NCBI RefSeq assembly: GCF_963677155.1
Contig: NZ_OY781884.1
Location: 4,336,501 to 4,400,500 of the forward strand
DNA: 64,000 bases
Reading direction: 5' to 3'
Source: an uncultured Draconibacterium sp.
Lineage (GTDB): Bacteria > Bacteroidota > Bacteroidia > Bacteroidales > Prolixibacteraceae
The notes beneath the pieces were generated by a model. That model did not search any database, was not told the DNA's origin, and saw only the letters and a list, made by a program, of their open reading frames with translations. Below are positions 31,706 through 40,327 of this stretch, piece after piece. Within the stretch, counting starts at the first letter, position 1, and each line of letters opens with the position of its first letter. The translations under genes and the position numbers were made by a program.

Positions 31706-34400
31706 TATTCTTTGGTTTTATAAATTCATCTTTTTCTTTGCTAAACTGCTCACGGGCGCGTGTGGTATTGATACGCTGTTCAAATTCGTGCGTGTGGCGT
31801 TTGCTCAATTCCGTAGCCGATAGCCTGTCGCCACTGATGGCGATATGGTCAAGTAGATCGTCCTTGGAATCCGTGTAGATTTTAACTTCCTCACGGCCAC
31901 GCGATACCGAGACATAAAACTGCTTGGCGTTGCTGGCCGGAAACGTGGCCGAGGGCTGGGCGATAAACACCCTGTCAACCGTCTTGCCTTGCGAGGCATG
32001 GGAAGTCATCACATAACCGTGATTGATATTGCCGTAATTTTTATCCAGCAGGATTTCTTTCCCTGCGACATTGCCTACCGATACCGCCTTGATATTGCCC
32101 CCACGGTCAAAGCCTTTGACCATTAACACCTTGCCGTTATCCAGACGGGTTCTGTTTTTATCAAACCCGTTCTTGGTAATGCGGATGGTATCTCCTTTGG
32201 AAACGTTCAGCTCGTGGGCTGTGTACACATCAAACACCTCAGGCCTGGCAACGGGCAGGGACAGTGTTGTATCGTCATCGTTTTTAAGCTCAACCCCACT
32301 TTGGGTTATACCGCACACTTCAAGTTTTGCACCTTTCTTTACGCCTTTGACATTCTGGTGGAACTGTACAACATCTCCCACGTTAAATTTACGCACATCC
32401 CGCTTTTCCGCATTCGTCAGATTTTTGTTTTTCAGGCGTGTATAGGGACGCTCTTTTTTGTCCAGCGTTCCGCGCTCTTTCAGCCCTTGACGGATTTTGT
32501 CCGAAACTTCTTCGCCTTGCGCATGGGTTGGGGCGATAATCAGGGCGGATTTGCCCATATCGCGGCATTCCAGATAGTCCTTGACCAGCTCGTCCGTCAC
32601 CTCATACGGGGCTTTTTCTTTTATCGAGCCGAGCTTGTTCAGCCGCTCGAACCCTTGCTCGATTTTCCCTTGGGAAATATCTGCCACAGCGTCTTTGTAT
32701 TCTTGTGTCTTTTGACGGTAGATACGGCTCACTCCTGCTACCTTGATATCGCCGACATCGCGCAAGATACGAAGCGCATCGCCGCGCCGTACTGAGCTGT
32801 GTTGTCTTGTGTCACCGGAAAGCACCAAACGGGCATTGTTATTTTTGGCAAGCTCCAATACCGACACCATGTCTTTGCTTGAAAGCAATCCGGCTTCGTC
32901 AATCCAGATGACCTGACCTTTGGTCTGTTCCTGTGTGGTTTTATCCAGCAGTAGCTTGGCAACCGTATCGGCATTGTCAAACCCTTCACTGCGCAACACA
33001 TCACGCGCCGCTTCGGAAGAGGGGGCAAAGGCATAAACATTCAGCCCTTTGTCCTCAATCGCTTCAAAGGCCTGTTTCATCAAAGTGGTTTTTCCCGTAC
33101 CGGCACCGCCACGAATAATCGTTATACCGTCAACGCTTTTAAGCACGTGACGCACTGCGCGCGATTGCTCAGGATTAAGGCTCTCAAAGGATTTATTATC
33201 CGCATGACGGTCTACAGGTATGAACTTGCCCTTGGTTTGACGGGCAAGCTCAATCATCCGCTTTTCTTCGGCATGCACAGTTAAGGTCGTGCATTGAATG
33301 CGGGTTCTATCCTTGACCTTGATAATCCGGCTATCATTCGCAAAACTCTTGCGGATGGCATCGGGGGAAAGGGAGGGGTCTTGCATCGCGTAAGAAATGG
33401 CCGTGCTTAAAAGAACACGGTCTTGAACCACACTATGGCGTTCAAAACAATGCTCCAGCGCATGGTTTACGCACTGCTCGGGAGTTAAGGATTTACCCTT
33501 GTTATCTGTGTTCCCTCCATTTTTATCCTGTGCAATATGCTCGACCTGGCTATGCCAAAGGGAACGCAATTCTTGCATCGTGTAGCCTTTTTCTTTTTTG
33601 GCGCGGGTACGTGCGCCCAGAGAGTCCAGCTCGGCCTTGTTCGTGATGTTCTTTTCTTTGGCAAACCGCCCGATGGCATCGGTACGTTTGGAAAAAACTT
33701 CGATTGCCTTTTCTGGGATAACGTCCAGTTCAAAAGCCTTGTCGGTTACACGGGTGGTATAGCCAATGGCATTGAGCTTATCCGAGAGCGTTTTTTGAAA
33801 GCAGGCCTGATAATAGGGCATATCCCGCTTGATATCCCGAAACTGTCCGGCCTTGAATTTTTCCTCTTGATTGTCCCATGTGGTGTTAATCACAAAACAG
33901 TGTGCATGCAAATGCGGGTCGGGCGCTGAATTATCCACCGGACGTGCCGTCTGGTGGACAAACTCACCCCAGATAAGCTCGCCCGTGTCGCGCTCTTCCA
34001 TCTTGCCGTTTTTTCGAACACGGGTTTTGGCATCCGCCTCAATGAGCTGCATGGTGTCATGAACGGAGGAGCGGAACGCATCCATCACGCGTTTGTCATC
34101 GCCCAACGCGTTTAAAACGGAAACGGATTTAGGGCAGTGGAAATTTATATCATAACCAACGGTGCGATTTGTTTTATTGCGCGGTGTGAGTTTCTCTCCC
34201 GTCTTGGGATTGATATTCTCACACAAGCGGTAAAAGTCGTTTTTTTCGATTGCCCCGGTTAAGCCAAGCCTGTCTGCGACTTTGCCGTGGAATTGGCCGC
34301 CCAGTTCCTGGTCGTCCATATAGTAATCGCCCTTGGAAAGGGCATCGTTGAAGTAGGATTTGGCGTGTCCGCCGTTGGTGCTTTGTATCATCCGTATCAT
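31683..34400 (-). CDS. traI: MobF-family conjugative relaxase/helicase TraI
   Basis: Counted from the ATG at 34400 (MIRMIQSTNGG) the protein has about 905 residues; the longer reading would run into the upstream element. The TrwC-type relaxase domain has twin tyrosines Y26-Y27 (GDYYMDD) and the histidine triad HLHAH (H163, H165, H167). A RecD-like helicase follows with Walker A GGAGTGKTT and IWIDEAGLL. It nicks and unwinds the transferred strand. MobF relaxases are typical of Proteobacteria and Actinobacteria and uncommon in Bacteroidota, so it points to transfer. The only partner seen is the coupling ATPase at 43.3-44.7 kb. Confidence 0.93.
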   Translation of the reverse strand: MIRMIQSTNGGHAKSYFNDALSKGDYYMDDQELGGQFHGKVADRLGLTGAIEKNDFYRLCENINPKTGEKLTPRNKTNRTVGYDINFHCPKSVSVLNALGDDKRVMDAFRSSVHDTMQLIEADAKTRVRKNGKMEERDTGELIWGEFVHQTARPVDNSAPDPHLHAHCFVINTTWDNQEEKFKAGQFRDIKRDMPYYQACFQKTLSDKLNAIGYTTRVTDKAFELDVIPEKAIEVFSKRTDAIGRFAKEKNITNKAELDSLGARTRAKKEKGYTMQELRSLWHSQVEHIAQDKNGGNTDNKGKSLTPEQCVNHALEHCFERHSVVQDRVLLSTAISYAMQDPSLSPDAIRKSFANDSRIIKVKDRTRIQCTTLTVHAEEKRMIELARQTKGKFIPVDRHADNKSFESLNPEQSRAVRHVLKSVDGITIIRGGAGTGKTTLMKQAFEAIEDKGLNVYAFAPSSEAARDVLRSEGFDNADTVAKLLLDKTTQEQTKGQVIWIDEAGLLSSKDMVSVLELAKNNNARLVLSGDTRQHSSVRRGDALRILRDVGDIKVAGVSRIYRQKTQEYKDAVADISQGKIEQGFERLNKLGSIKEKAPYEVTDELVKDYLECRDMGKSALIIAPTHAQGEEVSDKIRQGLKERGTLDKKERPYTRLKNKNLTNAEKRDVRKFNVGDVVQFHQNVKGVKKGAKLEVCGITQSGVELKNDDDTTLSLPVARPEVFDVYTAHELNVSKGDTIRITKNGFDKNRTRLDNGKVLMVKGFDRGGNIKAVSVGNVAGKEILLDKNYGNINHGYVMTSHASQGKTVDRVFIAQPSATFPASNAKQFYVSVSRGREEVKIYTDSKDDLLDHIAISGDRLSATELSKRHTHEFEQRINTTRAREQFSKEKDEFIKPKNNDRDLEI

Positions 34401-34466
34401 GGACAGGGGGCTTTTTCCGGTTTTATTGCTCTTAAAGATACGGATTATGAGCAATAATTCAGGGAT

Positions 34467-34480
34467 GAATACGCACAATA
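34467..34480 (-). promoter_or_regulatory. Shared upstream element (traI copy)
   Basis: TATTGTGCGTATTC lies 66 bp before the traI start on the minus strand, followed after 17 bases by CATAAT, a good -10 candidate. Confidence 0.6.
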
Positions 34481-34888
34481 TTCAATATATGAACTAGATT
34501 TTTGCAAGGAGAAATCTTCAAAGTCTCCTCTTTAATAATATATAGGTCTGGTAATTCCCTTAGCAATAAGACTGATTTAAACCTCGGTCAACACAAGTAG
34601 CTAAAATACTAAATATTGACCCAACAACACTTACTAGAGTTGAAAGTGGGAAACGAGAAGAATATGTATATAATATACAGTTGTGAATAAATGACATTAG
34701 ACATGTTTAAGGATGGGGTATATTTGTTCATTGTGTTGATTTAGAAGTAGTTTATATGTGTGGCAGAGGGGGGGGAGATTTTCACTCTTGATTGTGCTGA
34801 CCCCTACGATTAAGTATGAAACCTTCTTCTACAGGACAAAGTCCGGGGGGATATTCCCTTTTTATACCGTGTTACGCATAGATTGCTT
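34481..34888. other. Gap between traI promoter and cargo
   Basis: Apart from the XRE fragment at 34582-34686, this AT-rich stretch shows no gene. A run of nine G occurs near 34769. Confidence 0.4.
34582..34686 (+). pseudogene. Fragment of an XRE-type HTH gene
   Basis: The frame reads STQVAKILNIDP, TTLTRVESGKREEYV and then stops at 34684-34686. This is the recognition-helix half of a Cro/C1-type domain. A stop codon precedes it, there is no start, and no other frame continues it. Confidence 0.5.
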
Positions 34889-35764
34889 TTATTTGAAAAT
34901 TAGGTCATAAAATGTTTTTGCAGTTGAAAACAAACTTGCACCTTTAAATAGTCTATCACTTGGTGTTTTATACGAATAAGCATTAAAATTTCCATTTGCA
35001 TCTGTTGTTAATTTAAAATTCGTTTCGGAGCCACTTTTTATTTGCTCAAAATAACTAAGTTGGCTATTGGTAATTCCTTGACCTAATCGATACTGTCCAT
35101 ATTTATCTACAAACATTTGGTGCAGTTCATTTTCTCCACATCGAAGTCGATACTTTTGATTATTATTGTTGAATAATTCAAAAAATGACGAATTTGAATC
35201 ATTGTCATATCCACCTGTGAAAACAATTTTTTTTCTATTATAAAATGCTATTTGTGGATTTAAGTTTACTGTTCCAAAAAGAGATTGTATTTCTTCATTT
35301 TCTTTAAATGTTGCGGTAACGAAAAACGGTTTTTCAATATTTTTTTTAGTTACTGTTGTTACCCACCTTGGATTACCTAATTCATCGTACAGTCTAATTT
35401 TATTACTTCCATCAGATGTTATTCCGATAGCTATTCTCATTTTTTTTTCATTATCAAAAAATTGTTGCCACAATTCATTCTCTTTAATAAGAAACTTCAT
35501 TCGAGAAGATTTTGTATGATCAACAATTTCAAAGTTTTGACATTTCAATTTAGGTATAAATAGGCTATCCTTATCAAACAGCCTATTCAGTGCTAATTGA
35601 TTTGATAAATCAACTTCATTTATTTTTTCAACTAATGCTTGATTTTGATTTTTTAGCAGTTGTATTTCGTCGTAAAATGAGTAGATAATTACTCCAGAAA
35701 TGACCACAAATCCAAGAATTGTTATTATAAGTGAATTTCGTAAATTCTTTAATTGCTTTTCCAT
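34889..35764 (-). CDS. Hypothetical membrane-anchored protein
   Basis: Starting from the ATG at 35764 (MEKQLKNLRNSL) the protein has about 291 residues: one N-terminal transmembrane helix (about 12-32), a short coiled coil (EIQLLKNQNQALVEKINEVD) and a beta-rich exported domain. There the pattern RIAIGI..KIRLYDELGNPRW..is echoed by YRLRCGENELHQMFVDKYGQYRLGQGI, suggesting repeats. Codon use is AT-rich and Bacteroidota-like, unlike traI. It lies between traI and the traI ghost fragment, so it is inserted cargo. Function unknown. Confidence 0.55.
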   Translation of the reverse strand: MEKQLKNLRNSLIITILGFVVISGVIIYSFYDEIQLLKNQNQALVEKINEVDLSNQLALNRLFDKDSLFIPKLKCQNFEIVDHTKSSRMKFLIKENELWQQFFDNEKKMRIAIGITSDGSNKIRLYDELGNPRWVTTVTKKNIEKPFFVTATFKENEEIQSLFGTVNLNPQIAFYNRKKIVFTGGYDNDSNSSFFELFNNNNQKYRLRCGENELHQMFVDKYGQYRLGQGITNSQLSYFEQIKSGSETNFKLTTDANGNFNAYSYKTPSDRLFKGASLFSTAKTFYDLIFK

Positions 35765-35944
35765 GCTTGTTGATTTTAATTTATGTTGGAGTAAGTGCTT
35801 GTAAGCATTAATAATCAAGTACTAATTTACAAAAAATCAAACTTTGTTCAAAATAATTTTTCTTAGATTTTTTTTATTTAATAAAAAGAAGTGAAATTTT
35901 TAGTTAGTATAGTGAGAAACTAATCCAGATTTAGGTTGTTGGCA

Positions 35945-36019
35945 TCATTCCGTTCTCAGGGCATCCTTGAAATAGGATTTAGCTTGGCTGTTATTAGCAC
36001 TTTGTATCATCCGTATCAT
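35945..36019 (-). pseudogene. Ghost copy of the traI 5' end
   Basis: The minus-strand frame MIRMIQSANNSQAKSYFKDAL matches the first 21 residues of traI at most positions before a stop codon. The upstream sequence, including the shared promoter element, is also preserved. The many silent and non-silent differences mean it came from a related but distinct relaxase gene rather than from a recent duplication. Confidence 0.75.
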
Positions 36020-36080
36020 CGCTCGGGAGTATGAGATTCGTTATTGCGAAAATGCGAATTATGATTAATAAATCAGGGAT

Positions 36081-36094
36081 GGATACGCACAATT
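36081..36094 (-). promoter_or_regulatory. Shared upstream element (traI ghost copy)
   Basis: AATTGTGCGTATCC lies 61 bp before the remnant ATG at 36019, with CATAAT 17 bases further downstream on the minus strand. Confidence 0.55.
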
Positions 36095-36124
36095 ATTAAC
36101 AAGCTCAATCAAATATGAATTTTT

Positions 36125-36634
36125 TTGCTGTCAAGTTTATGCATATTTCGTATGTTTATATTATTTTTACAGTACCAGTTCATTATTATCCCTATTTTTG
36201 AATTCATGAACATACATTTTTCATTTGGTCGAGCATTCTCATTTGTTAGTATAATGCTTTTCTTTGGATTATTAAATCTATGGATACTTGGGCTCATTTC
36301 TTTCCTGAAATATAATACGGTGGACTGGTCTTTACTTGTAGCTGATGGCGGCCTTTATTTTTTCTCCGTTTCGTTGGTCATTACAAGTGCTTTGAGTTTG
36401 TTTGACGAGAAGCACCCAAAAATAGGGACATTAAACTTTATCATTACTTTATTGTGCGCACCACCAGTCATCCTTTTATCAGTTGTCACTTATGTATATA
36501 TTTTGACCGAGAATGGCGTGGACTCTTCCGGTAGTTTTGTAGATTTATGGTTCACTCAATTACTCTGTGCTTTCACCGCTATTATTTACTGGATTTTCTC
36601 TTGTTTTCAAACAGGTGTATTTTTTGACAAATGA
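36125..36634 (+). CDS. Hypothetical four-helix membrane protein
   Basis: The protein is up to 169 residues and has four hydrophobic segments (about 8-27, 38-60, 74-92, 103-127, and a further one near 140-160). The true start is uncertain: the first ATG follows within 30 bp of the traI ghost promoter. The last bases overlap the next gene by 4 bp (ATGA). First gene of a three-gene operon ending in a YhhQ-type transporter. No family recognised. Confidence 0.5.
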   Translation: MLSSLCIFRMFILFLQYQFIIIPIFEFMNIHFSFGRAFSFVSIMLFFGLLNLWILGLISFLKYNTVDWSLLVADGGLYFFSVSLVITSALSLFDEKHPKIGTLNFIITLLCAPPVILLSVVTYVYILTENGVDSSGSFVDLWFTQLLCAFTAIIYWIFSCFQTGVFFDK

Positions 36635-37482
36635 TTACTTTAATATATACATTATCAGTAATTACCATGTTAAGCGGTGTTGGTACTTTGCTTTTGATCA
36701 TTATTAAAAGAAAATCTCACAGAGTTTATTTTCCTAAGAATAACTTTTTATCAAAATCGAACATAAAATACAATGAGATATTCTTAAAATCAGTTGATAA
36801 CGAAGCAAGAAGGTCTTCCGATATAAAGTTCGATATAAACTCAAAATCAATACTTTTTAATGTTGAGTCTTTTTGCAATACCGTCATTGATTGTTCAGAA
36901 CAGGTCAGGGCTATTCTTAATGTGATTGATAATCCTATTGAATTTGAAAATCAGTCATTTAAGGAATATCTTGCTTCTTTGGTAGTTAATCAAGTCCATG
37001 TAACCTATATTCTTCGTCCCCATTACGGTAAAAAAAGATTTCCTGAGTTAATTAGAAATGAAATATATGACCTTGTAAAAAGGAGGAATGAGAAATCGAA
37101 AAAGATAGACCACAGACCATTTAATGATTACTTTAGAATTCTGACAATTAATAATAAAGTAATTTTCAATGAATCGGTCGGATTTATGATAATGGAAAAT
37201 AACTATGATATACTTGGATTTTCATCAATGAAAAATACAGAACAAAAAACCTCTACAATTTTTTCATTGTCTAGACAAGAAACACACTCTAAAATAATTG
37301 GAATTACAGAGCATTTATGTGATGAGTTTGTCGAAATGAGCAGTATTGAGGATGCAATAGCAAATCTAAACTGGCTTATGGAATCAAAGTTTATTGAAGA
37401 AAAAGAATATAATAGGCAAATAAAAAGAGCTAAGGAATATAGTAAGAGAATCAAGATAATAAATATCAAGAAAAATGCGTGA
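36631..37482 (+). CDS. Hypothetical membrane-anchored protein
   Basis: This 283-residue protein has a single N-terminal membrane helix (about 3-24) and a soluble domain rich in Lys/Asn/Ile. A His/Tyr-containing stretch VTYILRPHYGKKRFPELIRNEIYDLVKRR could be functional but matches nothing I know. It overlaps both neighbours (4 bp and 8 bp), so the three genes are a tight operon. Confidence 0.6.
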   Translation: MITLIYTLSVITMLSGVGTLLLIIIKRKSHRVYFPKNNFLSKSNIKYNEIFLKSVDNEARRSSDIKFDINSKSILFNVESFCNTVIDCSEQVRAILNVIDNPIEFENQSFKEYLASLVVNQVHVTYILRPHYGKKRFPELIRNEIYDLVKRRNEKSKKIDHRPFNDYFRILTINNKVIFNESVGFMIMENNYDILGFSSMKNTEQKTSTIFSLSRQETHSKIIGITEHLCDEFVEMSSIEDAIANLNWLMESKFIEEKEYNRQIKRAKEYSKRIKIINIKKNA

Positions 37483-38101
37483 TAATAAGAACAATCTACT
37501 CCCGTTAATACTGTTGTCCTCAATTCTTGGAGGGGCATTAGTTGGTGCATTAGCTGTAGCATCAAAATTAATTGTTGCTTATGGTTTGACAGCCTCAGTT
37601 ACTTTTTTAGCCTATGCTTTCTCATTTACAATTACGGATATTGCTGGCGAGATTTATGGCAAGAAAGTAGCAAATCAGGTTGCTTTTGGTGGATTCATTG
37701 CCGTTATTATAGGAATGATCATATTTCAGATTGCAATATTCATTCCTGGTGCTCCATTTTGGAATAATGAGGAGGGATTTAATAATGTTTTTGGCTTAAC
37801 AGCTAGAGTTACTTTAGCTGGCGTTCTATCGTATGGTGCATCTCAATTTCTGGATGTATACTTATTTCATAAAATAAAAGAAATAACGCATGATAAATTT
37901 TTATGGCTTAGAAATAACTTATCAACAGCTATTTCTCAATTTATTGATACATTAATTTTTATTACAATTGGTTTTGGCTTTTCACTAAATATGGTAGCCG
38001 GCCAGTATATTTTAAAAATTGGGGTCGCCGCTTTTGATACAATAATCGTATATGCTGTTGTTTGGCTATTAAGAAAATATCGTAATACCACAATTTCTTA
38101 G
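37475..38101 (+). CDS. VUT/YhhQ-family queuosine-precursor transporter
   Basis: The 208-residue, six-helix membrane protein has the family hallmarks near the N-terminus (VASKLIVAYGLTASVTFLAYAFSFTITDIAGEIYGKKVANQVAF) and later SYGASQFLDVYLFHKIKE. E. coli YhhQ imports preQ0/preQ1 for queuosine. Here it is the last gene of an operon with two unknown membrane proteins on a mobile element, so it may serve tRNA or DNA 7-deazaguanine chemistry, though no such enzyme gene is in the window. Confidence 0.82.
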   Translation: MRDNKNNLLPLILLSSILGGALVGALAVASKLIVAYGLTASVTFLAYAFSFTITDIAGEIYGKKVANQVAFGGFIAVIIGMIIFQIAIFIPGAPFWNNEEGFNNVFGLTARVTLAGVLSYGASQFLDVYLFHKIKEITHDKFLWLRNNLSTAISQFIDTLIFITIGFGFSLNMVAGQYILKIGVAAFDTIIVYAVVWLLRKYRNTTIS

Positions 38102-38152
38102 GGCAATTGTCAATGTTCTGACATATGCCTAATTTGTGCATTTTCATCTCAA

Positions 38153-38355
38153 TCTTTTCTTTCGTTTCATAAAGTTACGGTTACGCTAACCGCACGGGCA
38201 GGGCTGCGCTAATCCCAACCCTTTCAGGGTTTCGCTGACTCATGCACAAAAAATGGCTGCGCACTCATTTTTTGTTGCATTCGGGGAGCTTGCCCTTTGC
38301 CGCTTATGCGGTCTTTCGCTTTGCCGTCTTTAATTTGAAACGAAAGGAAAGAGCG
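38153..38355 (+). promoter_or_regulatory. Second long structured leader burying a ribosome-binding site
   Basis: The stretch 38153-38169 pairs with 38336-38352 over 16 of 17 bases (TCTTTTCTTTCG.. with ..CGAAAGGAAAGA), and the 3' strand includes the Shine-Dalgarno GGAAAGAG of the gene at 38356. Between the arms are several smaller hairpins, e.g. GGTTACGCTAACC, AACCCTTTCAGGGTT, and AAAAAATG paired with CATTTTTT. Confidence 0.7.
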
Positions 38356-38568
38356 ATGAAAGACAAATCACAAAATCAACAATCCAAAAATTCCAATAAA
38401 CCGACCCATACAGTCTATGTTGTCAAAGAACTGGGCGATAAAACCCGTTGGGTACGTGTTGGCGCAGCATGGGAGCATTCCGACCATGAGGGCATGAACC
38501 AGATTATTTCTCTTTTGGATATGGACGTGACATTGACTGTGCGTCGTAACAAAGAAAAAGAACAGTAA
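38356..38568 (+). CDS. Small hypothetical protein with structured leader
   Basis: The 70-residue protein starts at the ATG 38356 after GGAAAGAG. Its core (HTVYVVKELGDKTRWVRVGAAWEHSDHEGMNQIISLLDMDVTLTVR) resembles small proteins frequent on alphaproteobacterial plasmids, with a beta-rich fold and a conserved GAAW patch. No function is assigned. The leader, a terminator right after the stop, and a DUF3768 neighbour suggest an early-expressed or anti-defence gene, which is inference. Confidence 0.65.
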   Translation: MKDKSQNQQSKNSNKPTHTVYVVKELGDKTRWVRVGAAWEHSDHEGMNQIISLLDMDVTLTVRRNKEKEQ

Positions 38569-38574
38569 TTCTTG

Positions 38575-38600
38575 ATGGCCGGATTATTCCGGCCATTTTT
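38575..38600 (+). terminator. Rho-independent terminator
   Basis: ATGGCCGGA, loop TTAT and TCCGGCCAT, followed by TTTTT, seven bases after the preceding stop codon. Confidence 0.88.
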
Positions 38601-38627
38601 CATTTATCAGATATTGGAGAATTTAGA

Positions 38628-38978
38628 ATGACTACACAGTTTACACAATCTCAAAAGATTGCCCAAATCAATGACACGTTTCGTGAAAACCTGCCCATGT
38701 TCATGATGATTGGACAAGCCGTCATTACTCGTGGTGTTGCGAACCTGCCCGAAGCCGACCGGATGGAAATCCTGTCCATGGTTCAGGCATTTGATAACTT
38801 TACCGAAGATAATGATCCTTACGGGGAACATGACTTTGGTTCATTCAAACTCAATGGACAAACCATATTCTGGAAGTTCGATTACTATGATAGCTCGATG
38901 GAATATGGCAGTGAAGACCCTGCTGATGCTGAAAATACCAAACGTATACTTACGATTATGCTGGCAAATGAGTACTAG
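38628..38978 (+). CDS. DUF3768 family protein
   Basis: This 116-residue protein closely follows the DUF3768 pattern: IAQINDTFREN, VITRGVANLP, QAFDNFTEDNDPYGEHDFGSF, IFWKFDYYD, YGSEDPADAENTKRILTIMLANEY. The family is widespread on alphaproteobacterial plasmids and islands and its function is unknown. Its presence in a Bacteroidota chromosome is one of the best pointers to the origin of this part of element B. Confidence 0.85.
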   Translation: MTTQFTQSQKIAQINDTFRENLPMFMMIGQAVITRGVANLPEADRMEILSMVQAFDNFTEDNDPYGEHDFGSFKLNGQTIFWKFDYYDSSMEYGSEDPADAENTKRILTIMLANEY

Positions 38979-38985
38979 AGTCGTG

Positions 38986-39012
38986 AGAGCCTCTTAATTG
39001 GGGCTCTTTTTT
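38986..39012 (+). terminator. Terminator after DUF3768
   Basis: GAGCC and GGCTC arms around TCTTAATTG, followed by six T. Confidence 0.7.
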
Positions 39013-39080
39013 CTAAAAAACTATTTGAATATGGAATGATTAAGTGCAGTTCACATATTGCCCTCACATGATACTCAATT

Positions 39081-39620
39081 TTATTGATGAACAGTCTCGC
39101 CTTTATAGAAATAGGGGACGAAGAAAGTCCATGCCGCCATCATTAACGTACCTATCCAAGGCACATAAATTACAAACGGCGCAAACGCGTCACCGATGAC
39201 GTATAACCATATGAGGAATGAGACTGTCGTAATCACCACTGTTCCCCACTGTATGCTGTTGTCTTCGTCTGATTGTGTTCCGTAAATACGGCTTACCAAT
39301 ACTCCAATTGTACAAATAATCGCCCATACGATTATCCCTGTCTTTTCTTCGGGGGGAATAACGCCTTTCCCGATAAGATACAGGCTGATTACTTCTGCCG
39401 GAATCAATTTGACAAGTCGTTCAAGATAATTGGCACTTAAAGATTGAGTATCAGGATTTGCTGATATTTCCTCTGATGGAGGCCTTGCTATTCGTAGCCT
39501 GATGTTATTATCTTCAACGGATTCTGGTTCACTTCTGAAAACGTCTTCTTCCATAATATGCTCTGGCATAACACGTTCTTGTTCCGGCTTTTTTGTAGTA
39601 ATTCGATATAGTCCTTTCAT
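39081..39620 (-). CDS. Hypothetical membrane protein
   Basis: The 179-residue protein has a polar N-terminal 80 residues and then three to four membrane segments after a conserved-looking SANYLERLVKLIPAEVISLYLIGKGVI. That motif recurs in small membrane proteins of unknown function on mobile elements. An in-frame ATG at residue 18 is an alternative start. It lies on the minus strand, in the same direction as 39740-40213 but separated from it by 120 bp. Confidence 0.55.
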   Translation of the reverse strand: MKGLYRITTKKPEQERVMPEHIMEEDVFRSEPESVEDNNIRLRIARPPSEEISANPDTQSLSANYLERLVKLIPAEVISLYLIGKGVIPPEEKTGIIVWAIICTIGVLVSRIYGTQSDEDNSIQWGTVVITTVSFLIWLYVIGDAFAPFVIYVPWIGTLMMAAWTFFVPYFYKGETVHQ

Positions 39621-39739
39621 AATTTATAAGTTTGGATAGATTAAAAATACGAACATATTTTCAAAACTGCCAAATAAAGTTAAGTCGAATTTATGGATAT
39701 GTGAATAATAAAGTAGTGAGATTTTTCAGGGGGGGGATT

Positions 39740-40213
39740 TTACTTTTTCCTATGTTTCATTATTTCAGCCTGAACTCTAGACATATCAACACCATTGGTT
39801 TCTGAGAATATTATTAAATCGTCTTCTATTAAAGTTTGAAGTCTTAGTGCCTGATTGGTGACCGCTTTTATTCTATCAAAGAGTTTGTCTCTTGAAACAT
39901 TCATGTCCCATTCATCTCTGTTATGGGCAATACTCTTGTGGACAAGCCAGTTTCTTTCCGACAAAAATTCTTTGAGTTCTTGCTGTAGCTGATGGGTATA
40001 TAGTTGTTTTTTCTTTGCAATACCAATAGCTTTGCCAAGAGTATAAGAACGGTATTTATTTAAAAAGAAGTCGGCGTTTGTCTTTGGTATACCATTAGGA
40101 CGCTTTACTTCTTTCTTCAAAACAATTGCATGACTGAGTGCATCTTCCAAATGCTGTATCATGCATAAAGCTTCGCCCGTAAGCACATATAGTGTTAATT
40201 CATCTTGATGCAT
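39740..40213 (-). CDS. Hypothetical protein with HEPN-like RX4H motif
   Basis: This 157-residue all-helical protein contains LSERNWLVHKS near residue 96, fitting the RX4-6H signature of HEPN-domain RNases and their relatives. Charged helices flank it. HEPN proteins occur in toxin-antitoxin pairs and defence. No nucleotidyltransferase (MNT) antitoxin is next to it, so a toxin role is uncertain; the fold could also serve only for binding. Confidence 0.5.
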   Translation of the reverse strand: MHQDELTLYVLTGEALCMIQHLEDALSHAIVLKKEVKRPNGIPKTNADFFLNKYRSYTLGKAIGIAKKKQLYTHQLQQELKEFLSERNWLVHKSIAHNRDEWDMNVSRDKLFDRIKAVTNQALRLQTLIEDDLIIFSETNGVDMSRVQAEIMKHRKK

Positions 40214-40327
40214 GGTTTGTGTTTTTTCTTTTTAGAAAACTGTCTTAGAATATATAATGTTGAAATTTAATAAAAAAACACATGCAAAGATAGGCGGCTT
40301 GCCATGTCTCGGTAAAGGTCACGCCCT

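Noticed and set aside
34401-34478. N-terminal extension of TraI
   Set aside because: It would place the start inside the shared promoter element; the ghost copy conserves the start at MIRMIQS.
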